Shown here one piece after another: positions 1 to 9,580 of a DNA stretch of 64,000 nucleotides; position 1 is the first letter of the stretch; every line of letters starts with the position of its first letter. A program made the translations under genes and the position numbers. Below the pieces are notes generated by a model. It saw only the letters and a program-made list of their open reading frames with translations. It was not told the DNA's origin and searched no databases. Origin of the DNA: Spirosoma sp. KUDC1026 (GTDB lineage: Bacteria; Bacteroidota; Bacteroidia; Cytophagales; Spirosomataceae); NCBI RefSeq assembly GCF_013375035.1, contig NZ_CP056032.1, positions 2,526,001-2,590,000 of the forward strand, read 5' to 3'.

Positions 1-118
1 CCCGGTGCTCGAGCAAAATAGGTATTGCCTGTTCCTGGATGGGTGTTGGCTGAGAATATCCTTCTTCAGCAAGTGCTTTCAGGATCGGGTCAATTAATGA
101 TAAATCGGAAAATTGCAT
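1..118 (-). CDS. DEAD-box RNA helicase, N-terminal fragment (cut by window start)
   Basis: The minus strand from the ATG at 116-118 reads 39 codons to the window edge without a stop. It begins M-Q-F-S-D-L and then carries the Q-motif of DEAD-box helicases (F at the start, then G-Y-x-x-P-T-P-I-Q and A-I-P). This motif precedes the Walker A helicase core, which would lie outside the window. The family (RhlE/CsdA-like) unwinds RNA in ribosome assembly, RNA decay and cold adaptation. The fragment is too short to name the subfamily. The 158 bases to the next gene hold no recognised promoter. Confidence 0.8.
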   Translation of the reverse strand, partial: MQFSDLSLIDPILKALAEEGYSQPTPIQEQAIPILLEHR

Positions 119-276
119 GGATTGGTTGGACGTTGCATACCTGGTTGTTGCGTGTGAGTAACCGAGTGGGGCTTCTGTTCGGCCGCCAACGTCCTGATCA
201 GGTTATATGTCTACAACCGCTTACGCGCAAATAAAGTGCCACAACCTTCTAAGGCCGGAGCCGCTATAGCCGTTTG

Positions 277-1050
277 TTACTGGTAAATACCGCCGGCTAC
301 CTGCTCAACAATTCCTTTGGGCATTAGCCAGGCCATGAGCTTACCTACTTTGTTGACGAAGCCCGTAACCACTTCAACTTGCCCCGACAGCATAGCGTCA
401 ACCGCCTGTTTAGCTACGTCGGCGGGTGTCATATTGACCTGCTCGGCCGCCTTACGGCCTTTTTCGCCTACCTGGGCCCGGTTTATGAAATCGGTATCGG
501 TCGAACCGGGGCAAACGCAGGTAACTGATACGGAGGTTCCTTTTAACTCCCCGTGTAAGCCACGGCTAAAGCTGAGCACGAACGCCTTAGAGGCTGCATA
601 CAGGCTCAGGCGGGGAATAGCCTGATAAGCCGCTGAACTGCCTAGATTAAGAATGTAGGAGCGGGATTGCTGCTTAAGTTGCGGAAGGAACAGGTAGCAG
701 AGTTGCGTCAGCGTGATCATGTTGACGTTCATCATATCCGTATGTTCGGCCAGCGAATGGGATTCGAACACACCGCTGAGGCCGTAGCCCGCATTGTTGA
801 CGAGTACGCTGACGACGTATTGTTTCGTCTGGCAGTAGTCGAATAATTCCTGGGCTGCCCCGGCTTTTGCCAGATCCAGGGCGTAATAGACCGCTTGAAT
901 ACTGTACTGTCTGGACAGGCGTTCGGCGGCCGCCTGCAGCTGTGGCTCCGACCGGGCAACCAGAATGAGGTCAAACTTTTTTCTGGCCAGTTCTTCGGCA
1001 ATGGCCAGGCCGATTCCTTTGCTGGCGCCGGTAACTAAAGCGTAAGGCAT
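277..1050 (-). CDS. SDR family NAD(P)-dependent oxidoreductase
   Basis: A 257-residue classical short-chain dehydrogenase. It has the glycine-rich cofactor loop T-G-A-S-K-G-I-G at residues 7-14, the N-N-A-G motif near 86-89, and the catalytic Ser followed by Y-A-A-S-K near 150-155. The basic residue after the second strand (V-A-R-S) suggests NADPH preference. The order of motifs resembles the DltE/YqjQ-type SDRs that act on acyl or alcohol substrates, but the substrate cannot be read from the sequence. It ends with a hydrophobic stretch near residue 238 that may touch the membrane. It stands alone: the intergenic hairpin at 1084-1160 separates it from the dioxygenase gene. Confidence 0.9.
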   Translation of the reverse strand: MPYALVTGASKGIGLAIAEELARKKFDLILVARSEPQLQAAAERLSRQYSIQAVYYALDLAKAGAAQELFDYCQTKQYVVSVLVNNAGYGLSGVFESHSLAEHTDMMNVNMITLTQLCYLFLPQLKQQSRSYILNLGSSAAYQAIPRLSLYAASKAFVLSFSRGLHGELKGTSVSVTCVCPGSTDTDFINRAQVGEKGRKAAEQVNMTPADVAKQAVDAMLSGQVEVVTGFVNKVGKLMAWLMPKGIVEQVAGGIYQ

Positions 1051-1083
1051 TCTCGGAGGGTTATGGAGTTACATAAAAAATGG

Positions 1084-1160
1084 AAGAGTTGTAAAGTTAC
1101 AACGTTGTCTAGTCCGGGAAGAACCCGCTAACTCCACAACGCTATAACCCTACAACTCTT
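1084..1160. repeat. Intergenic imperfect inverted repeat (hairpin element)
   Basis: Arms 1084-1108 and 1136-1160 are 25 nt each and pair at about 21 of 25 positions; the outer 10 (AAGAGTTGTA / TACAACTCTT) are perfect. Each arm also repeats short GTTGTA / GTTA words internally. It lies between two genes on the minus strand. It could act as a terminator or RNA stabiliser, or be a dispersed hairpin repeat. It lacks a T-run directly after the stem. Confidence 0.6.
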
Positions 1161-1181
1161 CGGCTTTAAAAACAGTCAAAA

Positions 1182-1997
1182 CTAGATATTGACCTTAGAA
1201 ATAAAGCGGTGATAGAACGGCGTTTTGCTGTGCTCGTTCTTCGGCATGTACTTACCCGTTACAACCGGTACATACATTACCCGGCGACGACTGGCTTCAC
1301 CGAAATAGGGCGACTGCTGCGCCCGGTGCCAGAGCCGACCGTCGTGTACCGATAGGTCACCCGCGTTCATGTCGAAGCCAACTTCCTGCTTATCGGGGTC
1401 GTTATCGACGAAATACTTTTTGCGGAACAGCATTTTCAGGATACCCTGCTTGTGGGTACCCGGAATCACACGCAGACCACCGTTTTCGAATGGCGTTGCG
1501 TTCAGGTGGATGCCGACGTTCAGCATCGGCATAATCCGCTGACCGAGGAAGATGTCGCGGGGGCTATCCGTGTGCCAGCCCATCTGCGAGAACTTACTGT
1601 TCGGGGTCCGGATGTAGTGGTTCAGGATCAAACCATCTTTTTCGATTTCCGCAATACGTCCTTCGTAAGGCTGGAGCAGATCAACAACGGCCTGCAGGCG
1701 CGGGTCCTGCAAAAACTCGTGCAGGGCTGGGCTGTGCTGCGAGAGGAAGCACATACGCTGAATCATCGGATTACCAGCTTCGTCCTGTCCAAATTTCAGG
1801 GGAACGCCGTTTACCTTGTCGCGGCCCTCGGCAAGCCATTCTTTTTCGATGCGATCAACTTCACTGATGAAAAGTTTAACCGTTTCAGGTTGAATGAAGT
1901 TGCGGAAAACGATCACACCATGTTTGTTGAAAAACTGGCGTTGTTCGGCGGTAATGGATTCGCCCAGTGTAAAATTAGGGCTGTTTAATTTTGTCAT
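1182..1997 (-). CDS. Phytanoyl-CoA dioxygenase family protein
   Basis: A 271-residue Fe(II)/2-oxoglutarate-dependent oxygenase of the PhyH family. The iron-binding H-x-D is visible in G-W-H-T-D-S and the distal His in the segment ending G-R-L-W-H-R-A, with a conserved Arg downstream that would bind 2-oxoglutarate. Such enzymes hydroxylate lipids or secondary metabolites; the substrate here is unknown. The start is taken at ATG 1995-1997. An upstream in-frame TTG at 2012 would add five residues with no family support. A TAnnTTTG box (2092-2099) and a palindrome (2065-2083) lie upstream. Confidence 0.85.
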   Translation of the reverse strand: MTKLNSPNFTLGESITAEQRQFFNKHGVIVFRNFIQPETVKLFISEVDRIEKEWLAEGRDKVNGVPLKFGQDEAGNPMIQRMCFLSQHSPALHEFLQDPRLQAVVDLLQPYEGRIAEIEKDGLILNHYIRTPNSKFSQMGWHTDSPRDIFLGQRIMPMLNVGIHLNATPFENGGLRVIPGTHKQGILKMLFRKKYFVDNDPDKQEVGFDMNAGDLSVHDGRLWHRAQQSPYFGEASRRRVMYVPVVTGKYMPKNEHSKTPFYHRFISKVNI

Positions 1998-2064
1998 ATC
2001 GGTGGCTTGCAAATCGGGGTCTCCGTTTTAAATGCTAACCGGCAACTGTATTTGCCTGTATGAG

Positions 2065-2083
2065 TAAAACCAACATGGTTTTA
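2065..2083. promoter_or_regulatory. Palindromic operator candidate upstream of the dioxygenase gene
   Basis: TAAAACCA-ACA-TGGTTTTA is a perfect 8-bp inverted repeat with a 3-bp centre. It sits just downstream of a minus-strand TAGATTTG box at 2092-2099, so it would cover the transcription start region. The size fits a dimeric repressor site. No regulator gene is adjacent. Confidence 0.4.
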
Positions 2084-2091
2084 TCAAGACC

Positions 2092-2099
2092 CAAATCTA
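2092..2099 (-). promoter_or_regulatory. Candidate -7 box (TAGATTTG) for the dioxygenase gene
   Basis: This matches the Bacteroidota -7 consensus TAnnTTTG on the minus strand, about 95 bases before the start codon. No TTG is found at the expected -33 distance, so the promoter call is weak. Confidence 0.35.
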
Positions 2100-2174
2100 C
2101 TAATTTTACAATTTTACGGTTACTTTGCCGACACTTAATTAATACGACTTTAATAAAAATTTACTGCTTCTGTC

Positions 2175-3314
2175 GTGCATATTTTTTTACGTCGGTGGTC
2201 GATATTGTTGCTAATCAATCTATTAAGTGGATTTTTTAGCAATTCCGCAGCCCAGTCAGATAGTATTTCTTTACCCATAGAACCCTTAAAAAATAATGTA
2301 TCGGGGGGACGTCATATCTTGGTTTTACCCATAATTGCCCGTTCTATCGAAACAGACTGGTCACTGGGAGTGGCCGCATCGTTTACTTTTCACCTGACGC
2401 CAACCGATACCGGCAGTCGTACATCCAACGCTCAGTTACTGGCATTGTACTCGTTGCGGAAACAATTCATTGCGGCCGTCAACGGAACAACGTACTTCCC
2501 CGGCGAACGCTACATTCTGAATTATCAGCTTTCGTACAGCTCTTTTCCCGACAAGTTCTGGGGCCTGGGAAAATATGCTCCCGACGAAAACGAAGAACCC
2601 TATTCGTTTCGGCAGGGATACGTGTACCTCCACCTGCAGCGACAGCTCCAGAATCGGGTTTTTGCCGGGCTCGTGTACGAATACCAGCGGCTGCTGGACG
2701 TTGACTATCAGGCGGGTGGCCTGTTCGATCAGCAAAACCTACTGGGCCGCGACCGCTACCATGTAGCCGGGGCTGGCCTGAGCCTGACTTTCGATTCGCG
2801 TAACAACGCGTTTGCTCCCGATAGGGGGGGCTTTTTACAGGTATTTTTTAACCACTTTTCGCCCATTTTTGGTTCAACCTTCCGCTACACGAATTACGTA
2901 GTTGATTTCCGGCGGTTTATGCCGGTGTATCAGAAACACGTGCTGGCCATACAGGCGTACGGCTTTTTTAACGCCGGTGACGTACCGCTCCGTAGTCTGG
3001 CAAGTTTCGGCGGGGCCAACAGCATGCGCGGCTTTTACGACGGCCGATACCGGAGTAACAACCAGGTTGTGGCGCAGGCCGAATACCGCCTTCCTCTTTT
3101 CTGGCGTATTGGTGCCGTTGGGTTTGCGGGCGTTGGCAACGTAGGCAGTCAACTGCGCGAAGTAAACTTCCAGGCGTTGAAATATTCGCTGGGAGGAGGA
3201 ATACGAGTTGCTCTCAACCGCAAAGAAAAACTTAACCTGCGCGTTGACTACGGCTTTGGTATTGGCCAGCACACCTCAAACGGTCTCTATTTTCAGTTGG
3301 GCGAAGCCTTCTGA
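2175..3314 (+). CDS. BamA/TamA-like outer-membrane barrel protein without POTRA domains (copy 1)
   Basis: A 379-residue protein starting at GTG, with a signal peptide (basic start, hydrophobic 9-20, cleavage after A-A near 26). The rest is alternating beta-strand sequence typical of the Omp85/D15 surface-antigen barrel. It contains the loop-6 type motif R-G-F-Y-D-G-R-Y-R near residue 285 and ends in a terminal aromatic Phe as in outer-membrane barrels. BamA and TamA carry POTRA repeats before the barrel; here at most 20-30 residues precede it, so it is a barrel-only form. Its 3' end overlaps the convergent PAP2 gene by 22 bases. A paralogue lies at 4197-5318. The role may be lipid or protein translocation at the outer membrane, but nothing in the sequence proves it. 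Confidence 0.8.
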   Translation: MHIFLRRWSILLLINLLSGFFSNSAAQSDSISLPIEPLKNNVSGGRHILVLPIIARSIETDWSLGVAASFTFHLTPTDTGSRTSNAQLLALYSLRKQFIAAVNGTTYFPGERYILNYQLSYSSFPDKFWGLGKYAPDENEEPYSFRQGYVYLHLQRQLQNRVFAGLVYEYQRLLDVDYQAGGLFDQQNLLGRDRYHVAGAGLSLTFDSRNNAFAPDRGGFLQVFFNHFSPIFGSTFRYTNYVVDFRRFMPVYQKHVLAIQAYGFFNAGDVPLRSLASFGGANSMRGFYDGRYRSNNQVVAQAEYRLPLFWRIGAVGFAGVGNVGSQLREVNFQALKYSLGGGIRVALNRKEKLNLRVDYGFGIGQHTSNGLYFQLGEAF

Positions 3315-3979
3315 TCGACGGGATGCTCTACGTTGTTCCAGCCGCTCAGCGCCAGCCGTTTAGCGATCCAGTAGAGTGGGTATGTAAAAACAAACGCGCC
3401 CATCACGTCGACGGTGTAGTGAACGTGCTGCACCAGCAGCAGTCCGCCAACCAGCAGCGAGCCGATGAGGGCAAACAGACGGTCACCCCACTTCCGGAAG
3501 CAGAGAAACATCAGGAAAATAGTGGACGTATGCCCCGAAAAGAACAGGTCCCTGGTAATGTACGTTTTGCCGTAAAAGGCATTGCTGATTGGGTCGATCA
3601 GCGGAATCAGGCCCAGGGGCGGGTCAAGCGGAAACAGGTTGATGCTGATCATTCGGGCCAGACTGACGATGATGTAGCCGTATATAAAGAGCATAAATAT
3701 AACCGGACTACGTCGGGCCCGGATCAGCAGGAGCAGGGCTGTTGCCCAGATAATGAGGAAAATAGCCAGCGATACGTCATTCGGCGCCAGCCGGCTCAAT
3801 ATCCAGTCGTTCAGTACAGGCCCCGAATGGTGTTCAATGATCTGGAAGAAGTAGGGAAAGGCCAGCAGCAGGAAGATGGTGCCGGTTAACCCGATGATGA
3901 ATTTGCTGCGGAAAACGGGCGACCGCCAGGCTGCGGCCCAAACCAGATCACCGGTAGGATCGGGAGTAAGAATAGACAT
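3293..3979 (-). CDS. PAP2-type (sphingomyelin synthase-like) membrane phosphatase
   Basis: A 228-residue polytopic membrane protein with about six hydrophobic segments. Near residue 150 is the motif F-F-S-G-H-T-S, and near 186 H-V-H-Y-T-V-D-V. This pair (S-G-H-T plus H-Y-T-x-D-V) is the signature of the PAP2_C branch related to sphingomyelin synthase, rather than classical PAP2 with its K-x6-R-P motif. Cytophagales make sphingolipids, so a lipid phosphotransferase or phosphatase role is plausible but inferred. It lies antisense between two outer-membrane barrel genes and overlaps the end of the first by 22 bases. A TACCTTTG box precedes it at 4000-4007. Confidence 0.75.
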   Translation of the reverse strand: MSILTPDPTGDLVWAAAWRSPVFRSKFIIGLTGTIFLLLAFPYFFQIIEHHSGPVLNDWILSRLAPNDVSLAIFLIIWATALLLLIRARRSPVIFMLFIYGYIIVSLARMISINLFPLDPPLGLIPLIDPISNAFYGKTYITRDLFFSGHTSTIFLMFLCFRKWGDRLFALIGSLLVGGLLLVQHVHYTVDVMGAFVFTYPLYWIAKRLALSGWNNVEHPVDQKASPN

Positions 3980-3999
3980 TGGATACTGTAAAAAAAACG

Positions 4000-4007
4000 C
4001 AAAGGTA
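4000..4007 (-). promoter_or_regulatory. Candidate -7 box (TACCTTTG) for the PAP2 gene
   Basis: The minus-strand octamer matches TAnnTTTG exactly and lies 20 bases before the start codon at 3979. The same octamer precedes ispG. No clear -33 TTG is seen. Confidence 0.4.
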
Positions 4008-4196
4008 CAACCCTACAGGAAATAGGGAGTAACTTTTATTTTTGAGTATAATTACTAAATTTGACGAGTGATACTTAAGTATTTTTTTTGTGTGCTTGCC
4101 ATACTGGTATCGATCACATTGGTAGCACAACAGATTTTGCGCGCTATTTTATCCGTCTGTCTATAGATTTTCTTACCAGAATAGCCTGTTTATTAC

Positions 4197-5318
4197 GTGC
4201 ACACTCCTCGTTTATCTGTGTTTCAGCGCTGTTGTCTGACTTTGCTTAGCGTCATACTTAGTCCCTACTGGGCCAGCGGCCTGCCTGGGAGTACGCTTCC
4301 AAAGCGGGATACATCGCAACATTCGCATCGGTTTCAATTCATTCCGTTGCCGGTTGCTTTCTACCAGCCCGAAACGCGGATTGCGTACGGCGCACTGGGC
4401 GTTTGCCTGTTCCGAACGGACAGCAGCGCCCGGACATCCAATGTCGATTTTGCGGTTATTCACACGCAGAACCGACAAACGGTGATCGAGCCGACCTATA
4501 CTATCTTTACCAAGCGGGAAAAATACCTTATTCGGGGTATGTTGCTTTATACGCAGTTCCCGGAGTTCTATTACGGCATTGGCCGGGAGAGTCAGGACAA
4601 TCAGAAAGAACTGGTATCCTATAAAAGTCTGCGGGTGTACAACCGCTTCCTGCGGCAAGTGAAACGGGGCTGGTTTGTGGGAGTTCAGCAGCAGTATTTC
4701 AAAACCTTCGACATCAGCCGCTCGTCAGACCGGCCGTTTCCGGCGCAGACGCTTATTGGCGAACTGGGCAGTACGGTTAACGGGCTGGGGGTTGCCAGTG
4801 TGGTCGATACGCGCGACAATATTTATACGCCAGTGCGGGGCTGGTATGCCGACGTATCATTTATGAATTACAGTCAGCTATTGGGTAGTGAATATCATTT
4901 TACGAACTACCTCCTGGACCTTCGTCATTACTGGGCGCTGACCTCCAGAACGGTTTTGGCTGGTCAGGCGTATCTGAATGTCAACGTCGGTGAGGTGCCG
5001 TTCAAACAGGCGGCAACGCTGGGAGGGGCATCGTTGTTACGTGGTTATTACAATGGTCGCTATCGGGATAATGACGCGCTGGTATTACAGGCCGAAGTTC
5101 GGCAGCGCATCGTGGGCCGACTGGGGGGCGTTGTCTTCGCGGGTGTTGGTGACGTAGCGCATCGACTGAACGAGTTTGGTATCGGTGATCTAAAACCAAC
5201 GGGCGGGGCTGGTTTACGGTATTTGATCAGTCGGCGGGAGCACCTCAATCTGCGGGTCGATGCCGCTTTTGGCCGTCACACCAAAGGATTTTACGTAAAT
5301 ATTTCCGAGGCCTTTTAA
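4197..5318 (+). CDS. BamA/TamA-like outer-membrane barrel protein without POTRA domains (copy 2)
   Basis: A 373-residue paralogue of the protein at 2175-3314, again beginning at GTG. It has a signal peptide, the motif R-G-Y-Y-N-G-R-Y-R-D near residue 282, and a terminal Phe. The C-terminal strand pattern (L-N-L-R-V-D, then a short loop and final strand) is shared with copy 1, so the pair arose by duplication. No POTRA repeats are present. It converges with the TonB-like gene 10 bases downstream. The two barrels flanking a lipid phosphatase suggest a shared envelope-lipid context, which is inference only. Confidence 0.78.
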   Translation: MHTPRLSVFQRCCLTLLSVILSPYWASGLPGSTLPKRDTSQHSHRFQFIPLPVAFYQPETRIAYGALGVCLFRTDSSARTSNVDFAVIHTQNRQTVIEPTYTIFTKREKYLIRGMLLYTQFPEFYYGIGRESQDNQKELVSYKSLRVYNRFLRQVKRGWFVGVQQQYFKTFDISRSSDRPFPAQTLIGELGSTVNGLGVASVVDTRDNIYTPVRGWYADVSFMNYSQLLGSEYHFTNYLLDLRHYWALTSRTVLAGQAYLNVNVGEVPFKQAATLGGASLLRGYYNGRYRDNDALVLQAEVRQRIVGRLGGVVFAGVGDVAHRLNEFGIGDLKPTGGAGLRYLISRREHLNLRVDAAFGRHTKGFYVNISEAF

Positions 5319-5327
5319 CCGAGCTTT

Positions 5328-6131
5328 TTAGTTGGATTTCTGCCCGTAACGTAGTCTGTTGGCCTTAGAAAACAGCACCGGCATGTTCCAGGCAAACGGC
5401 CAGAACTTCCCCCGCCGGTAATTGGCACTCCAGCTGGGTAGCATGGCGATAACTCGTATCGCTTCGTTATCCCAGACTGCCCCAGCCGATTTGATGACCG
5501 CTGCCTTGGGCGAGCTTCCGCTGGCATTGCCAATAATCTTCACGAAAACCCTGACCGTCGAATCAGCCGGTAACACAGGCAGGGTTTTCCAGTCTATGTG
5601 ACTATAAATGAATCGCCTGAGTTCTTCAGGCTCCGTTTCATACCGAGAAACCGTTGTCTTTCGATTATCGAACGTTTCTTTTCCGGTTACACGTCCCTGA
5701 CTGCACCCATAAACCGTTTCGAACTGGTAGATTGACTGATCATCAAAATAACGGATCAATTGGCCGTTGGCACAAACCAGTTCGCCGGAAAACCAGTCGG
5801 CAGCTACCTTGCCATCTTTGGACTGATCGCCAAAAAGTGTTGCCAGTGAAAGTGTGTCTTTGCGCTCGAATGAGCAGGAAACAAGGCCTGTCAGGTAGAG
5901 TTTTTGGTCGGACAACTGCCAGTAACCTATGTAACCGCGCCAGCATGCCGTGTGAATAAAGGAAAATATTGTTCTGACTTGCCTGGATTTCTCCGGTAAG
6001 AACTCAAGCGGATGGGAGTAAAGCAGAAACGTATCCCCTTCGATAACCAGACGATCCGGGGTTTGTGGAGTAGCAAGAGATGAGTAAGACGTTCCAATAA
6101 GCCACAGAATAAAGAGAATACGGTTGATCAT
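5328..6131 (-). CDS. Exported protein with TonB-like C-terminal domain
   Basis: A 267-residue protein with a signal peptide ending near A-T at residue 21. The N-terminal half is not recognised; it has four cysteines spread over residues 60-145. Residues about 185-265 resemble the TonB C-terminal fold: a strand with V-F-V-K-I-I-G-N, then S-A-G-A-V-W-D-N-E-A-I-R-V, a proline-containing turn and a final W-N-M-P-V-L-F strand. In Bacteroidota such domains occur on many envelope proteins that are not true energy transducers. There is no N-terminal proline-rich TonB arm, so iron-uptake coupling is unlikely. It sits 52 bases after nuoH on the same strand. Confidence 0.6.
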   Translation of the reverse strand: MINRILFILWLIGTSYSSLATPQTPDRLVIEGDTFLLYSHPLEFLPEKSRQVRTIFSFIHTACWRGYIGYWQLSDQKLYLTGLVSCSFERKDTLSLATLFGDQSKDGKVAADWFSGELVCANGQLIRYFDDQSIYQFETVYGCSQGRVTGKETFDNRKTTVSRYETEPEELRRFIYSHIDWKTLPVLPADSTVRVFVKIIGNASGSSPKAAVIKSAGAVWDNEAIRVIAMLPSWSANYRRGKFWPFAWNMPVLFSKANRLRYGQKSN

Positions 6132-6183
6132 AGCAGGCAGGATTTCCTGCTAGATGCAAGCCAACGTATTTTTCCACAGCGAA

Positions 6184-7269
6184 TTACACCATCAGCAGCC
6201 GCCAGATGCCGGAAATCAGGAGTAAGAGCAGGCCTGCCGGGGTCAGCACTTTCCAGCACAGAAACATGAGCTGATCGACTCGCAGGCGGGGAAACGTCCA
6301 GCGAACCCACATCTGTGCCAGCACGGCCAAATACACTTTTGCCAGCAGCCAGAAACCACCCGTTACGTTGCCCCAGATCGTACCGGGTTCGCCACTGGTC
6401 CAGTCGGCCAGGCGGAGGGGGCCGAGGTTGGGCAGGGGTGTATTCCAGCTACCCAGGAACAGTACAACACCCAGCATGGATACCAGCAGCATCATAGCGT
6501 ACTCGGCCATGTAGAGCAGGGCAAAACGCATCCCCGAATACTCCGTATGAAAACCACCAACGATCTCCGATTCTCCTTCGGGCAGGTCGAACGGAGCCCG
6601 GTTCGATTCGGCCAGGGTACAGATAAAGAAGATAACGTAGGCAATCAGCAGAAACGGATTTCGAAGGATGTTCCAGGTGAAAATACCACCCCAGCCCGTT
6701 ACGTCGACGCCCAACCCTTTGAGGCCAAGGAGGTAGTTGGTGTCAGGACTGTAGATGCCCTGCTGAAAGCTGAGTTCCTGCAGGTTAAGAGTCTGGCAAA
6801 TCATTACAACACTCAGAATGGTGAGCCCCAGCGGGATTTCGTAGGAAATAATCTGAGCGACGGAGCGCATTGCGCCAAAGAGTGAGTACTTATTGTTCGA
6901 GCCCCAGCCCGCCATCAAAATGCCTACTACGTCGAAGGAAACGATAGCCATGAGGTAAAATACCCCTACGGCTGCGCCCGACGCGACGAAATCGGGGGTC
7001 AGCGGCAAAACGGCGAAGCCCGCAAACACCGACGCGAAGATGACCAGCGGTGCCAGCAGAAACAACTTTCGGTCGGCCGCGGTCGGCACGATGTCCTCTT
7101 TCTGAAGGAGCTTTAAAAGATCGGCAAACAGCTGAAGCAATCCCCATTTTCCGGTTTCCATCGGGCCCAGCCGGTCCTGCATAAATGCCGAGAGTTTCCG
7201 TTCGGAGTAGACACCGACAATAACAAACCCCGAGGCAATAGCCAGAAAAATAGGAAGCGCGAGTAGCAT
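6184..7269 (-). CDS. nuoH: NADH-quinone oxidoreductase subunit H
   Basis: A 361-residue polytopic membrane protein of the complex I subunit 1/NuoH family, which forms much of the quinone-binding chamber at the membrane interface. Visible signatures are G-P-x-x-x-G near the N-terminus after the first helix (R-L-G-P-M-E-T-G-K-W-G) and the highly conserved loop A-E-S-N-R-A-P-F-D-L-P-E-G-E-S-E-I-V-G-G near residues 218-237. Length fits the family. No other nuo subunit is in the window: its neighbours are asnS and a TonB-like protein. A hairpin at 7285-7321 separates it from asnS. Confidence 0.93.
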   Translation of the reverse strand: MLLALPIFLAIASGFVIVGVYSERKLSAFMQDRLGPMETGKWGLLQLFADLLKLLQKEDIVPTAADRKLFLLAPLVIFASVFAGFAVLPLTPDFVASGAAVGVFYLMAIVSFDVVGILMAGWGSNNKYSLFGAMRSVAQIISYEIPLGLTILSVVMICQTLNLQELSFQQGIYSPDTNYLLGLKGLGVDVTGWGGIFTWNILRNPFLLIAYVIFFICTLAESNRAPFDLPEGESEIVGGFHTEYSGMRFALLYMAEYAMMLLVSMLGVVLFLGSWNTPLPNLGPLRLADWTSGEPGTIWGNVTGGFWLLAKVYLAVLAQMWVRWTFPRLRVDQLMFLCWKVLTPAGLLLLLISGIWRLLMV

Positions 7270-7284
7270 GGAGATAAACAGAAA

Positions 7285-7321
7285 GTCCTTCGTTCATGGC
7301 AACATGCAATAAACGAAGGAC
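7285..7321 (-). terminator. Hairpin between asnS and nuoH
   Basis: Perfect 10-bp arms GTCCTTCGTT (7285-7294) and AACGAAGGAC (7312-7321) with a 17-nt loop that contains a second CATG...CATG pair. On the minus strand the stem follows the asnS stop codon by 10 bases and is followed by TTTCTGTTTAT, so it may terminate asnS or attenuate nuoH. Confidence 0.5.
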
Positions 7322-7331
7322 CGTAAAAAGA

Positions 7332-8771
<1,440 letters not shown>

Positions 8772-8803
8772 GCTGGAACGACAACAGGATGGTGTTCGGT
8801 CCG

Positions 8804-8811
8804 CAAAAATA
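8804..8811 (-). promoter_or_regulatory. Candidate -7 box (TATTTTTG) for asnS
   Basis: A minus-strand match to TAnnTTTG, 33 bases before the chosen ATG. It argues for the shorter asnS start. No -33 TTG is found at 17-23 bases. Confidence 0.45.
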
Positions 8812-9035
8812 CGGATTGTCACCCGAATCGCCCACTACTTTGCAAGAACCAAAGAACCTCAGGACGACTGATTACGTGATAAACAGTCTGTTTTATCGTT
8901 AACTAATCCAAACAGGCTACTTATAGTAACGGCATTTTTGTCGAATTCTGGTTGGACAAAAGACCGTTATCCGTTTGTTTTGTCCTGAAATAGGCCAACA
9001 ATGGCCCATTTTCCAGTCGTCTCAATGTTATATTT

Positions 9036-9545
9036 ATGGCTATTACGCTCTACATCACCCGCCATGCCAAAGCCGAGGACCGGGCCATGTTTATGGCTGA
9101 CCACGACCGGGACCTGCTTCCCGACGGGATCATAGCAGCCGCCCGCATGGGTCATTACCTGCGCGAGCAGGCAATCCTGCCCGAGGTGATCGTTAGTAGC
9201 ACGGCCAACCGGGCGCGCGATACCGCTAAAGTGATGGCCGAGCAGCTTGGCTTTCCCGTCGATCAGATTCTGCTCAAGGAAAACCTCTTCGATGGCGGGA
9301 TGCAGGCGTACCTCGCGGCTGTGAACGCCGTTGGCGACCAAATTCAGTCCGCTATGATTGTCGGGCACAATCCTGATGTGTCGTATTTTGCAGAGTTTTT
9401 AACCCACCAATCGGTTGGTTCAATGAGCAAAGGAGCTGTTGTCGCCGTTACGTTCGAGAATCTGACGTGGGCCGAAGTGTCCGGGCGCACGGGTAGTTTA
9501 TCCTTCCAGATGGCTCCCAAACAATTACCCGCCAGCCAACAGTAA
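9036..9545 (+). CDS. sixA: SixA-type phosphohistidine phosphatase (histidine phosphatase family)
   Basis: A 169-residue protein of the histidine phosphatase (phosphoglycerate mutase-like) superfamily. The catalytic R-H motif is in Y-I-T-R-H-A-K-A-E near residue 9, and the second conserved His is in V-G-H-N-P-D near residue 111. The short length and E-D after R-H-A fit the SixA branch, which dephosphorylates phosphohistidine on signalling proteins. It is the first gene of a three-gene run: a small membrane protein starts 35 bases later and a VOC protein follows. Confidence 0.85.
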   Translation: MAITLYITRHAKAEDRAMFMADHDRDLLPDGIIAAARMGHYLREQAILPEVIVSSTANRARDTAKVMAEQLGFPVDQILLKENLFDGGMQAYLAAVNAVGDQIQSAMIVGHNPDVSYFAEFLTHQSVGSMSKGAVVAVTFENLTWAEVSGRTGSLSFQMAPKQLPASQQ

Positions 9546-9580
9546 GACCGGTTAAAACGAGTGCAAGAGTAAACAGCGCT

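Noticed and set aside
25..234. Plus-strand 69-codon frame at the window start
   Set aside because: Its sequence shows no family or signal, and the opposite strand carries the DEAD-box helicase Q-motif from 118 downward.
8954..8985. GGACAAAA ... TTTTGTCC inverted repeat before sixA
   Set aside because: Eight-base arms with a 16-base loop in AT-rich sequence could occur by chance, and no promoter box lies with it.
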